From contig DATFMX010000003.1 of assembly GCA_035266685.1 (NCBI GenBank), positions 1 through 39,414 on the forward strand: a stretch of 39,414 nucleotides of DNA, read 5' to 3'. Shown in pieces: positions 6,879 to 14,202 of this stretch. The DNA is from VRUE01 sp035266685. GTDB taxonomy: Bacteria > Actinomycetota > Thermoleophilia > Solirubrobacterales > 70-9. The position numbers and the translations under genes were made by a program. How positions within the stretch are numbered: position 1 is the stretch's first letter; each line of letters starts with the position of its first letter. The notes beneath the pieces were generated by a model that worked only from the letters and a program-made list of their open reading frames with translations, was not told the DNA's origin and did not search any database.

Positions 6879-8345
6879 CTATCTGCGGACGCGCTCCCAG
6901 GCGTCCGTCAGTACCCCCCGCAACACATCGTGGATTTCCTCGAACTGCTCCGTGTCGGCGATCAGCGGCGGCGCCAGCTGGATCACCGGGTCGCCGCGGT
7001 CGTCGGCGCGGCAGATCAGCCCGCGCTTGTAGAGCTCGCCGGAGAGGTAGCCGCGCAGCAGCTCCTCCGCCTCCTCGCCCTCGAAGCTCTCCTTCGTCTC
7101 CTTGTCCTTGACCAGCTCGATCGCCTGGAAGAAGCCGGCGCCGCGCACATCGCCGACGATCGGCAGGTCGTGCAGGGTCTCCAGCATGCCGCGGAACTCG
7201 CCTTCCTTGGCGAGCACGTGGCCGCAGAGGTCCTCGCGCTCGTAGACGTCGAGGTTGGCCATCGCGACCGCCGAGGCGACCGGGTGGCCGCCGAAGGTGA
7301 AGCCGTGCGAGAACGAGGCGTCGCCCTGCATGAAGGGCTCGGCGATGCGGTCGGCGGCGATCACCGCGCCCATCGGCGCGTAGGCGGAGGTCAGCGCCTT
7401 TGCGACGGTGACGATGTCGGGCTGGTAGCCGAAGCGTTCGCAGCCGAAGTAGTGGCCGAGCCGGCCCCAGGCGCAGATCACCTCGTCGGAGATCATCAGC
7501 ACATCGTGGCGGTCGCAGATCTCGCGCACCCGCTCGAAGTAGCCGTCGGGCGGGACGAAGCAGCCGCCGGCGTTCTGAACCGGCTCGACGATCACCGCGG
7601 CGACCGTCTCCGGCCCCTCGAAGACGATCCGCTCCTCGATCGCGTCCGCCGCCCAGAGCGGGTGGCGGTCGGCCGGCCAGCGATAGAGGTTGGTGTTGGG
7701 GACATGGCAGCCGCCGGGGACGAGCGGCTCGAACTGCGAGCGCAGCTCGGTGATGCCGGTGGCGGAGAGGGCGCCGAGCGAGGTGCCGTGGTAGGCGATC
7801 TCCCGCGCGATCACCTTGTGCTTCTGGCCTTTGCCGAGCACCCGGTGGTGGTTGCGGGCCAGCTTCAGCGCCGACTCGACCGCCTCCGAGCCGCCCGAGG
7901 TGAAGAAGACCCGGTTGAGGTCGCCGGGGGCGAGCGAGGCGATCCGCGCGGCGAGCTCGATCGCCCGCGGGTGGGCGTAGCTCCACAGCGTGTAGAAGTC
8001 GAGCTCCTCGACCTGGCGCGCCGCCGCCTCGCCGAGCTCGGCGCGGCCGTGACCGGCGTTGACGCAGAAGAGCGCCGAGAGGCCGTCGAGGTAGCGGTTG
8101 GCGTGCTCGTCGTAGACGTAGCAGCCCTCCGCCCGCGTGATGATCGGGATCTCGTGGTCGGGCCCGTAGGAGCCCATGCGGGAGAAGTGCATCCAGAGAT
8201 GACGCAGCGCGAGCTTCTGGAGACTGTCGGTAGCTACGACGATATGGATAAAGCTAGCTCGGTTCGCTCTCGCATTCAAGTGTCCAATGGAGCAAGCCAA
8301 CCGCCGCTCTATATACAAACCGTATAACGGCGTAGCGTCGGACAT
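6879..8345 (-). CDS. Class III (omega) aminotransferase
   Basis: Up to 488 aa. It is a PLP-dependent fold-type I enzyme of the putrescine/beta-alanine/GABA:pyruvate group. The phosphate-binding motif is TSGGSEAVESALK, the cofactor Asp is in MISDEVICAWGRLG, the Schiff-base Lys in VTVAKALTSAYAPMGAV, and SHGFTFGGHPV follows. Homologues begin near TDSLQKLALRHLWMHF, so the first 30-40 residues are doubtful: the ATG at 8345 has no Shine-Dalgarno and lies only 17 bp from the divergent potA start. In-frame alternatives are TTG at residue 23 or ATG at residue 52. It probably moves the amino group of a polyamine or omega-amino acid to pyruvate, and neighbouring ald and sad handle the products. The exact substrate is not readable. 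Confidence 0.85.
   Translation of the reverse strand: MSDATPLYGLYIERRLACSIGHLNARANRASFIHIVVATDSLQKLALRHLWMHFSRMGSYGPDHEIPIITRAEGCYVYDEHANRYLDGLSALFCVNAGHGRAELGEAAARQVEELDFYTLWSYAHPRAIELAARIASLAPGDLNRVFFTSGGSEAVESALKLARNHHRVLGKGQKHKVIAREIAYHGTSLGALSATGITELRSQFEPLVPGGCHVPNTNLYRWPADRHPLWAADAIEERIVFEGPETVAAVIVEPVQNAGGCFVPPDGYFERVREICDRHDVLMISDEVICAWGRLGHYFGCERFGYQPDIVTVAKALTSAYAPMGAVIAADRIAEPFMQGDASFSHGFTFGGHPVASAVAMANLDVYEREDLCGHVLAKEGEFRGMLETLHDLPIVGDVRGAGFFQAIELVKDKETKESFEGEEAEELLRGYLSGELYKRGLICRADDRGDPVIQLAPPLIADTEQFEEIHDVLRGVLTDAWERVRR
8312..8326. promoter_or_regulatory. TATAC-N5-GTATA inverted repeat between aminotransferase and potA
   Basis: A 15-bp inverted repeat lies in the only AT-rich stretch of the divergent region. 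It overlaps TATAAC (8323-8328), a possible -10 for potA. It would suit a regulator controlling both directions, PucR being the nearest candidate. It also falls inside the longest possible aminotransferase frame, another reason to prefer a later start for that gene. Confidence 0.4.
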
Positions 8346-8362
8346 GAGCTACGGTCTGTGCA

Positions 8363-9511
8363 GTGGACGACGTTGTCCATAGCGTCGAGTTACGCGAAGT
8401 GAGCAAGCGCTTCGGCGACCTGACGGCCGTGGACGACCTCGATCTCGAGCTCGCGGCCGGCGAGTTCTTCACCTTGCTCGGCCCGAGCGGCTGCGGCAAG
8501 ACGACGACGCTGCGGATGATCGCCGGCTTCGAGCGCCCGAGCGCGGGCGAGATCCGGATCGAGGGGACCGACGTCGCCGAAGAGCCGCCGCACCGGCGCC
8601 CGACCAACACCGTCTTCCAGAGCTACGCCCTCTTCCCCCACCTGAGCGTGCGCGACAACGTCGCCTTCGGCCTGAAGCGCAAGCGCGTCGCCAGGGCGGA
8701 GATCGGCGAGCGCGTGCGGGCCGAGCTCGAGCGGGTCGGCCTGGGGGCCGAGGCGAACCGCCGCCCCTCGCAGCTCTCCGGCGGCATGCAGCAGCGCGTC
8801 GCGCTGGCGCGGGCGCTGGTCAACCTGCCGAAGGTGCTGCTGCTCGACGAGCCGCTCGGGGCGCTCGACCTGAAGCTGCGCAAGGGCCTGCAGGTCGAGC
8901 TGAAGCGGATCCAGCGCGAGGTCGGGATCACCTTCGTCTACGTCACCCACGACCAGGAGGAGGCGCTGACGATGAGCGACCGGATCGCGGTGATGAACCG
9001 CGGCCGGGTCGAGCAGATCGGCATCCCCGAGGACGTCTACGAGCGCCCCGCGACGACCTTCGTCGCCGGCTTCATCGGCGTCTCCAACCTGATGCCGGCG
9101 GTCGTCTCCGGCGGCGGCGAGGTGAAGCTGGAGCACGGGCCGACGGTGCGCGCGGCGGCCGACGGGATCGCGGTCGGCGGGCGCTGCTACGCCGTCGTGC
9201 GGCCGGAGAAGCTGCGGGTCGAGACGCTCGGCGGCGCCGGCGCGGCGGGCGCGGCGAACGGCAAGCCGCGGGTCGAGGGGATCGTCGAGAGCTCGCTCTA
9301 CCTCGGCACCTCGACCCAGATCGGAGTCGACCTCGGCGACGGGGTGCGGATGACCGTGCTGGTCCCCAACGCCGACGAGGCCGAGCGCCAGGCGCTTCCC
9401 GGAGGCGGCGCCCGGGTGGCGCTGAGCTGGGAGCCGGAGCACATGCACGTCGTGCGCGAGAGCTTGGAAGGGAAAGAGGTTCAAACACGAGAGGGTGAGT
9501 CGGATGGGTAG
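8363..9511 (+). CDS. potA: Polyamine ABC transporter ATPase
   Basis: 382 aa from GTG at 8363. It is an ABC ATPase of the spermidine/putrescine (PotA) group: Walker A GPSGCGKTTT, Q-loop NTVFQSYALFPH, signature LSGGMQQRVALARAL, Walker B VLLLDEPLGALD, and switch His in VYVTHDQEEAL. A C-terminal TOBE-like regulatory domain starts near residue 245. It powers uptake through the PotB/PotC-type permeases encoded next. No clear Shine-Dalgarno precedes the GTG. Its 3' end overlaps the start of the binding-protein gene, so the operon order is A-D-B-C. Confidence 0.9.
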   Translation: MDDVVHSVELREVSKRFGDLTAVDDLDLELAAGEFFTLLGPSGCGKTTTLRMIAGFERPSAGEIRIEGTDVAEEPPHRRPTNTVFQSYALFPHLSVRDNVAFGLKRKRVARAEIGERVRAELERVGLGAEANRRPSQLSGGMQQRVALARALVNLPKVLLLDEPLGALDLKLRKGLQVELKRIQREVGITFVYVTHDQEEALTMSDRIAVMNRGRVEQIGIPEDVYERPATTFVAGFIGVSNLMPAVVSGGGEVKLEHGPTVRAAADGIAVGGRCYAVVRPEKLRVETLGGAGAAGAANGKPRVEGIVESSLYLGTSTQIGVDLGDGVRMTVLVPNADEAERQALPGGGARVALSWEPEHMHVVRESLEGKEVQTREGESDG

Positions 9512-10655
9512 TGGTGGAGCGATGGGCCGTAGGGCGCTGGGCGCGCTCGCAGCGGCGGTGGCGGTAATGGCGCTGGCCGTGGGCCTCGCCGCCTGCGGCA
9601 GCGGCGGCGGCGGAGAAGGCGGTGCGGTGAAGCTGGAAGGCGAACCGTCCGGCAACGTGACGATCTCCAACTGGCCGCTCTACATCGACCCCGGCAAGAA
9701 CGGGACGGTGAAGGAATTCGAAAAGGCGACCGGGATCGACGTCAAGTACATCGAAGACGTCAACGACAACGCCGAATTCTTCGGCAAGATGCAGCCGCTG
9801 CTCGAACAGGGCGAATCGGGTGGCCGCAGCCTCTTCGTCGTCACCGACTGGATGGCGAAAAAGATGGATGACCTGGGGTACCTGCAGAGCCTCGACAAGG
9901 CGGGGATCCCGAACGTCGAAAAGAACCTGGTGGCCTCGCTGCAGCACCCGGGCTTCGACCCGAACCGCGAATTCAGCGTGCCCTGGCAGAGCGGCATGGG
10001 CGGGCTGATCGTGCGCACCGACCTGGCGCCCGAAGTGCGCTCGATCTGCGACCTCTTCGACCCCAAGTACAAGGGCAAGGTCGACTTCCTCAGCGAATTG
10101 CGCGAAACCGTGCCGCTGGTGATGACCTGCGAAGGGACGAACCCCGAAGAAGCAACCGAAGAAGACTGGATGAAGGCGATCGAAAAAATCAAGGGCGCGG
10201 TCGAATCGGGGCAGATCCGCCGCTTCACCGGCAACGACTACGCGCGTGACCTGACCAGCGGCGACGCGGTCGCGGCGATCGGCTGGTCGGGCGACGCGGT
10301 GCAGCTGCAGGCCGACAACCCGAACATCGAATTCCGCATGCCCGAACTGGGCTGCTCGCTGTGGTCGGACAACATGGTGATCCCGGTCGGGGCGCCGAAC
10401 CCGACCGCCGCCGAGGCCTGGATGAACTACGTCTACGTGCCGCAGAACCAGGCGAAGATCGCCGAATACGTCAACTACGTGACGCCGGTCGAAGGCGTCA
10501 AGCGGATCTTCGAAAAGAGCGAACCGGAACTGGCGGAAAGCGACCTGATCTTCCCCAGCGCCGAATTCACCAAGAAGTGCTTCACCCAGGCGCAGCTCAG
10601 CGAGGAAGAGGAACAGCCCGTGACGCAGGCCTGGAACGCCGTTCTGAACGGCTGA
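9504..10655 (+). CDS. potD: Polyamine-type substrate-binding lipoprotein
   Basis: 383 aa from ATG at 9504, chosen because GAGAGG lies about 9 nt upstream; an in-frame GTG at 9495 is also possible. The signal peptide ends in a lipobox (GLAAC, Cys near residue 31), so it is lipid-anchored outside the membrane. The mature part is a PotD/PotF-like periplasmic-binding fold starting NVTISNWPLYIDP, with TGIDVKYIEDVNDN and conserved YARDLTSGDAVAAIGWSGD. It captures putrescine, spermidine or a related amine; the exact ligand cannot be told. Codon use is odd: I counted 32 GAA and 3 GAG for Glu, while neighbouring genes prefer GAG, and the gene holds five GAATTC sites. Confidence 0.88.
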   Translation: MGSGGAMGRRALGALAAAVAVMALAVGLAACGSGGGGEGGAVKLEGEPSGNVTISNWPLYIDPGKNGTVKEFEKATGIDVKYIEDVNDNAEFFGKMQPLLEQGESGGRSLFVVTDWMAKKMDDLGYLQSLDKAGIPNVEKNLVASLQHPGFDPNREFSVPWQSGMGGLIVRTDLAPEVRSICDLFDPKYKGKVDFLSELRETVPLVMTCEGTNPEEATEEDWMKAIEKIKGAVESGQIRRFTGNDYARDLTSGDAVAAIGWSGDAVQLQADNPNIEFRMPELGCSLWSDNMVIPVGAPNPTAAEAWMNYVYVPQNQAKIAEYVNYVTPVEGVKRIFEKSEPELAESDLIFPSAEFTKKCFTQAQLSEEEEQPVTQAWNAVLNG

Positions 10656-10656
10656 G

Positions 10657-11514
10657 ATGGCAGAGCGCCGCCGGATCGTCCCCTACTTCCTGCTCGGGCC
10701 GGGGACGATCTGGCTGCTGCTCTTCTTCGTCGTGCCCCTCTTCTACATGGGGTACCTCTCGCTCGAGTCGGGCGTCGTCGGCAGCCTCAGCTTCAGCTGG
10801 AACTGGGGCAACTACTCCGACGCGCTGTCGCTGTACGACACGCAGTTCGCCCGCTCGTTCCTCTACTCGGGGGTGGCGACGCTGATCTGCCTGCTCGTCG
10901 CCTACCCGCTCGCCTACACGATCGCCTTCCGCGCCGGGCGCTGGCGCAACGCGCTGCTCTTCGCCGTGGTGGCGCCCTTCTTCACGACCTACCTGATCCG
11001 CACCCTCGCCTGGCAGACGATCCTCTCCGACCAGAGCCCGGCGGTCGGCGTGCTGCGCTTCGTCGGCCTGGTGCCCGAGAACGGCCACGTGCTGGCGACG
11101 GGCGGCGCCGTGATCGCCGGCCTCGTCTACAACTTCCTGCCCTTCATGATCCTGCCGATCTACGCCAGCCTCGAGCAGATCGACGAGCGGCTGATCGAGG
11201 CAGCGAAGGACCTCTACGCGTCCTCGCGGGCGGCCTTCGTGCGGGTGACGCTGCCGCTCTCGGCGCCGGGCATCGTCGCCGGCACGCTGCTCACCTTCAT
11301 CCCGGCGACCGGCGACTACGTCAACGCCCAGTTCCTCGGCAGCGCCGGCAACCAGATGATCGGCAACGTGATCCAGTCGCTCTACAAGACGCAGCTCGAC
11401 TACCCGGCGGCGGCGGCGCTCTCCTTCGTGCTGATGGCGCTGATCATGGTCGTCGTCCTGATCTACATCCGCTTCGCCGGCTCGGAGGCGCTGATGGGAG
11501 AGGACACGCTGTGA
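10657..11514 (+). CDS. potB: Polyamine ABC transporter permease (PotB type)
   Basis: 285 aa, starting one base after the potD stop. It has six predicted membrane helices: the first near residues 10-32 (FLLGPGTIWLLLFFVVPLFYMG) and the last near 250-275. The ABC inner-membrane motif that docks on the ATPase is EAAKDLYASSRAAFVRVTLPLSAPGI. With PotC it would form the transmembrane channel. It overlaps potC by 4 nt. Confidence 0.9.
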   Translation: MAERRRIVPYFLLGPGTIWLLLFFVVPLFYMGYLSLESGVVGSLSFSWNWGNYSDALSLYDTQFARSFLYSGVATLICLLVAYPLAYTIAFRAGRWRNALLFAVVAPFFTTYLIRTLAWQTILSDQSPAVGVLRFVGLVPENGHVLATGGAVIAGLVYNFLPFMILPIYASLEQIDERLIEAAKDLYASSRAAFVRVTLPLSAPGIVAGTLLTFIPATGDYVNAQFLGSAGNQMIGNVIQSLYKTQLDYPAAAALSFVLMALIMVVVLIYIRFAGSEALMGEDTL

Positions 11515-12371
11515 GGAGGGCCTGGCGCTGGCTGCGCGAGCATGCGGTGAACTTCGTCGCCGGCATGGTCGTCGTCTACATGCTGATCCCGATCGCGGTG
11601 ATCCTCGTCTTCTCCTTCAACGACCCGGCGGGCAAGTACAACTTCACCTGGGTCGGCTTCACGCTCTCGCACTGGGGCAACGCCTTCGGCATCCCCGAGC
11701 TCAACAGCGCCCTGCTGACGAGCCTCAAGCTGGCGCTGCTGGCGACGCTGGTCTCGACCGCGATCGGGACGCTGATGGCGATCGCGCTGGTTCGCCACCA
11801 GTTCCACGGGCGGCGCGCGGCGAACCTGCTGATCGTCGTGCCGATGGCGACGCCGGAGATCGTCATGGGCGCCTCGCTGCTCTCCTTCTTCATCATCCTC
11901 GGCGCGCCGGGGCTCGGCTTCCAGACGCTGCTGATCGCCCACGTGATGTTCTGCATCAGCTTCGTCGTCGTCGTCGTGCGCTCGCGGCTGATCGGCTTCG
12001 ACCGCAACCTCGAGGAGGCGGCGCAGGACCTCGGCGCCAGCGCGCTCGACACCTTCCGTCTCGTCACCCTGCCGCTGATCGCGCCGGGCATCTTCGGCGG
12101 CGCCCTGCTCGCCTTCGCCCTCTCGATCGACGACTTCGTGATCTCGAACTTCAACTCGGGGACGACGGTGACCTTCCCGCTCTACATATACGGGGCGGCG
12201 CAGCGCGGCATCCCGGTCGAGGTGAACGTCGTCGCGATGATCCTCTTCGGCTTCACCGTGCTGGCGATGGGGGCGACGGTCTGGCAGCAGCGGCGGGCCG
12301 AGAAGGCGGCTGCGGTCCGCCCCGAGCAGGAGTCGCTGCCGGTCGCGGTCGGCGCGGCGGAGGCGGCATGA
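11511..12371 (+). CDS. potC: Polyamine ABC transporter permease (PotC type)
   Basis: 286 aa from GTG at 11511, sharing GTGA with the potB stop. It has six predicted membrane helices and the EAA motif (EEAAQDLGASALDTFRLVTL) followed by PLIAPGIFGGALLAF. ALSIDDFVISNFNSG is typical of PotC/PotI permeases. The C-terminal tail (AEKAAAVRPEQE) is charged. It is the last gene of the transport operon; a large palindromic repeat follows. Confidence 0.9.
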   Translation: MRRAWRWLREHAVNFVAGMVVVYMLIPIAVILVFSFNDPAGKYNFTWVGFTLSHWGNAFGIPELNSALLTSLKLALLATLVSTAIGTLMAIALVRHQFHGRRAANLLIVVPMATPEIVMGASLLSFFIILGAPGLGFQTLLIAHVMFCISFVVVVVRSRLIGFDRNLEEAAQDLGASALDTFRLVTLPLIAPGIFGGALLAFALSIDDFVISNFNSGTTVTFPLYIYGAAQRGIPVEVNVVAMILFGFTVLAMGATVWQQRRAEKAAAVRPEQESLPVAVGAAEAA

Positions 12372-12394
12372 CGGCCGGGGGACGGTCGGGGCGG

Positions 12395-12510
12395 CGGGAG
12401 TCGCCTCGCCGAGTGCCTAAATCCGCCTTCGGCGGATTGATTTTGTGCCGCTTCGCGGCCCCGGATAGCCCGCCGGGGCGCCGCTTCGCGAGGCATCGTC
12501 GAGACGACCC
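12395..12510 (-). repeat. Large palindromic repeat, copy A (reverse orientation)
   Basis: About 116 bp, the reverse complement of the element at 14067-14196. Shared blocks include CGGGAGTCGCCTCGCCGA, the hairpin AATCCGCCTTCGGCGGATT, GTGCCGCTTCGCGGCC and GCTTCGCGAGGCATCGTCGA. It fills the gap between potC and mmsA. It is untranslated as far as can be seen. Confidence 0.85.
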
Positions 12511-12578
12511 CCACCGCCCTTCGATGCGTTCGCTGTTTGTTCCGCTATGCGATGCAAAGTGCGAACGGATTGGGTGAC

Positions 12579-14036
12579 ATGAGGCTGCGGAACTACATCG
12601 GTGGGAGCTGGTGCGAGGCGGACCTTGTGGGGGAGCTTGAGGATGTTGACCCTGCGACGGGGGAGGTTGTCGGGCTGGTGCCGCTTTGCGGGGCTGAGCA
12701 GGTTCGGGGGGCTGTGGAGGCGGCTCGGGGGGCTCAGGCGGGGTGGCGGGCAGTCGGGCCTCAGCGGCGGGCGCGGGCGGTGCTGGCCTTGCGCGAGGGG
12801 CTGGAGGCGCGGCGCGGGGAGCTGGCCGCGCTGGTCAGCGCCGACATGGGCAAGACGCTGGCCGACGCCGACGGCGAGGTCGGGCGCGGGATCGAGTCGG
12901 TCGAGTCGGCGGCGGCCGTCCCCCACCTGCTCAAGGGCGAGAACCTGGAGGGCGTCGCCACGGGGGTCGATGTGGAGATGGTGCGCCAGCCGGTCGGCGT
13001 CGTCGCCGCGATCACGCCGTTCAACTTCCCGGCGATGATCCCGCTCTGGTTCCTCCCCTACGCGATCGCCTGCGGCAACGCCTTCCTGCTCAAGCCCTCC
13101 GAGCAGGACCCGCGGCCGGCGGCGCTGATCATGGAGATCGTCGACTCGATCGAGGAGATCCCACCCGGCGTCGTCAACCTCGTACACGGTGGCCGCGACG
13201 CGGTCGAGGCGATCCTCGCCGACCCCGGCATCGACGCGGTCTCCTTCGTCGGCCGTGCCGAGACGGCGCGGATCGTCGCCGAAGGCGCCGTGCGGACCGG
13301 CAAGCGCGTGCAGGCGCTCGGCGGCGCCAAGAACTCGCTCGTCGTCATGCCCGACGCCGACCTCGGCCGGGCGATGCCGGCGATCATGGGCTCCGCCTTC
13401 GGCGCCGCGGGCCAGCGCTGCCTGGCCGGCTCGGTCTGCGTCGTCGTCGGCGACGAGGCGCGGCGGACCGAGGTGCGCGACGCCTTGGTGGCGGCAGCCT
13501 CGGATTTGCAGGTCGGGGCGGGAGGAGACGAGGGGACCGACGTCTGCCCGATGGTCTCGGCGAGCGCGCGGGACCGAGTAGTCGAAGCCATCGATAGAGC
13601 CGCGGACCGCGGTCTGGACGCAGGGGGCGCCGAGCTGCTGCTCGACGGCCGTGGCGACTCCGGCCCGGCGGGAACCCTCCTCGGCCCGACCGTCGCGCGC
13701 GTCAGCGACCCGGAGTCCGAGCTCGCCCGCGAGGAGCTCTTCGGCCCCCTGCTCACGATCGTCGAGGTGGACGATCTCGACGCGGCCCTCGCCTTCCTCA
13801 ACGGCTCCCGCTACGGCAACGCCGGCGCGATCTTCACCCAGTCCGGCGAGGCGGCCCGCCGCTATCGCTACGAGGCCGAGGCGGGCATGCTCGGCGTCAA
13901 CGTGGGCGTCCCCGCCCCCGTCGCCTGGTTCCCCTTCAGCGGCTGGAAGGACTCCATAGACGGCGACCTGCACGCCAACGGCACGGACGCCGTCAACTTC
14001 TACACCCGCAAGAAGGTCGTGACGAGCCGCTGGTAG
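12579..14036 (+). CDS. mmsA: Methylmalonate/malonate-semialdehyde dehydrogenase (CoA-acylating)
   Basis: 485 aa from ATG at 12579 (MRLRNYIGGSW matches the family start; the frame is open 14 codons further up). It has typical MmsA features: AAITPFNFPAMIPLWFLPYAIACGN (interrupted here only for length), LLKPSEQDP, the catalytic Cys in AAGQRCLAGS, and the C-terminal DLHANGTDAVNFYTRKK with VTSRW. MmsA converts malonate or methylmalonate semialdehyde plus CoA and NAD to acetyl- or propionyl-CoA. Beside an omega-aminotransferase it could finish beta-alanine breakdown. The first 75 or so codons are rich in GTT, CTT, GCT and GGG, then usage switches to the C-ending genomic norm. Inverted copies of the large palindromic repeat flank the gene. 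Confidence 0.85.
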   Translation: MRLRNYIGGSWCEADLVGELEDVDPATGEVVGLVPLCGAEQVRGAVEAARGAQAGWRAVGPQRRARAVLALREGLEARRGELAALVSADMGKTLADADGEVGRGIESVESAAAVPHLLKGENLEGVATGVDVEMVRQPVGVVAAITPFNFPAMIPLWFLPYAIACGNAFLLKPSEQDPRPAALIMEIVDSIEEIPPGVVNLVHGGRDAVEAILADPGIDAVSFVGRAETARIVAEGAVRTGKRVQALGGAKNSLVVMPDADLGRAMPAIMGSAFGAAGQRCLAGSVCVVVGDEARRTEVRDALVAAASDLQVGAGGDEGTDVCPMVSASARDRVVEAIDRAADRGLDAGGAELLLDGRGDSGPAGTLLGPTVARVSDPESELAREELFGPLLTIVEVDDLDAALAFLNGSRYGNAGAIFTQSGEAARRYRYEAEAGMLGVNVGVPAPVAWFPFSGWKDSIDGDLHANGTDAVNFYTRKKVVTSRW

Positions 14037-14066
14037 GCAGGAAGGTTGTGGCGAGCCGCTTGAAGA

Positions 14067-14196
14067 GGAGGACGGGAGTCGCCTCGACGATGCCTCGCGG
14101 AGCGGCTCCTGGCGGGTGACCCTGGGCCGCGAAGCGGCACGCAATTAATCCGCCGAAGGCGGATTTAGGCATTCGGCGAGGCGACTCCCGTCCTCC
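14067..14196 (+). repeat. Large palindromic repeat, copy B
   Basis: 130 bp bounded by perfect 20-bp terminal inverted repeats (14067-14086 and 14177-14196; GGAGGACGGGAGTCGCCTCG on the left). Inside are two smaller hairpins: GCCGCGAAGCGGC, and AATCCGCC-GAA-GGCGGATT. It lies between the convergent mmsA and cyclase genes, where it could terminate both, but copy C is in a divergent region where that role makes no sense. Confidence 0.9.
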
Positions 14197-14202
14197 CTCC
14201 CG

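Noticed and set aside
9714..10568. Five EcoRI-type sites as a sign of cloning or synthetic DNA
   Set aside because: They follow from the GAA codon preference before Phe and Leu codons; the gene fits its operon seamlessly.
14067..14196. Palindromic repeat as a plain bidirectional terminator
   Set aside because: Copies A and C occur between tandem and divergent genes and there is no U-tract, so a terminator role cannot explain the family.
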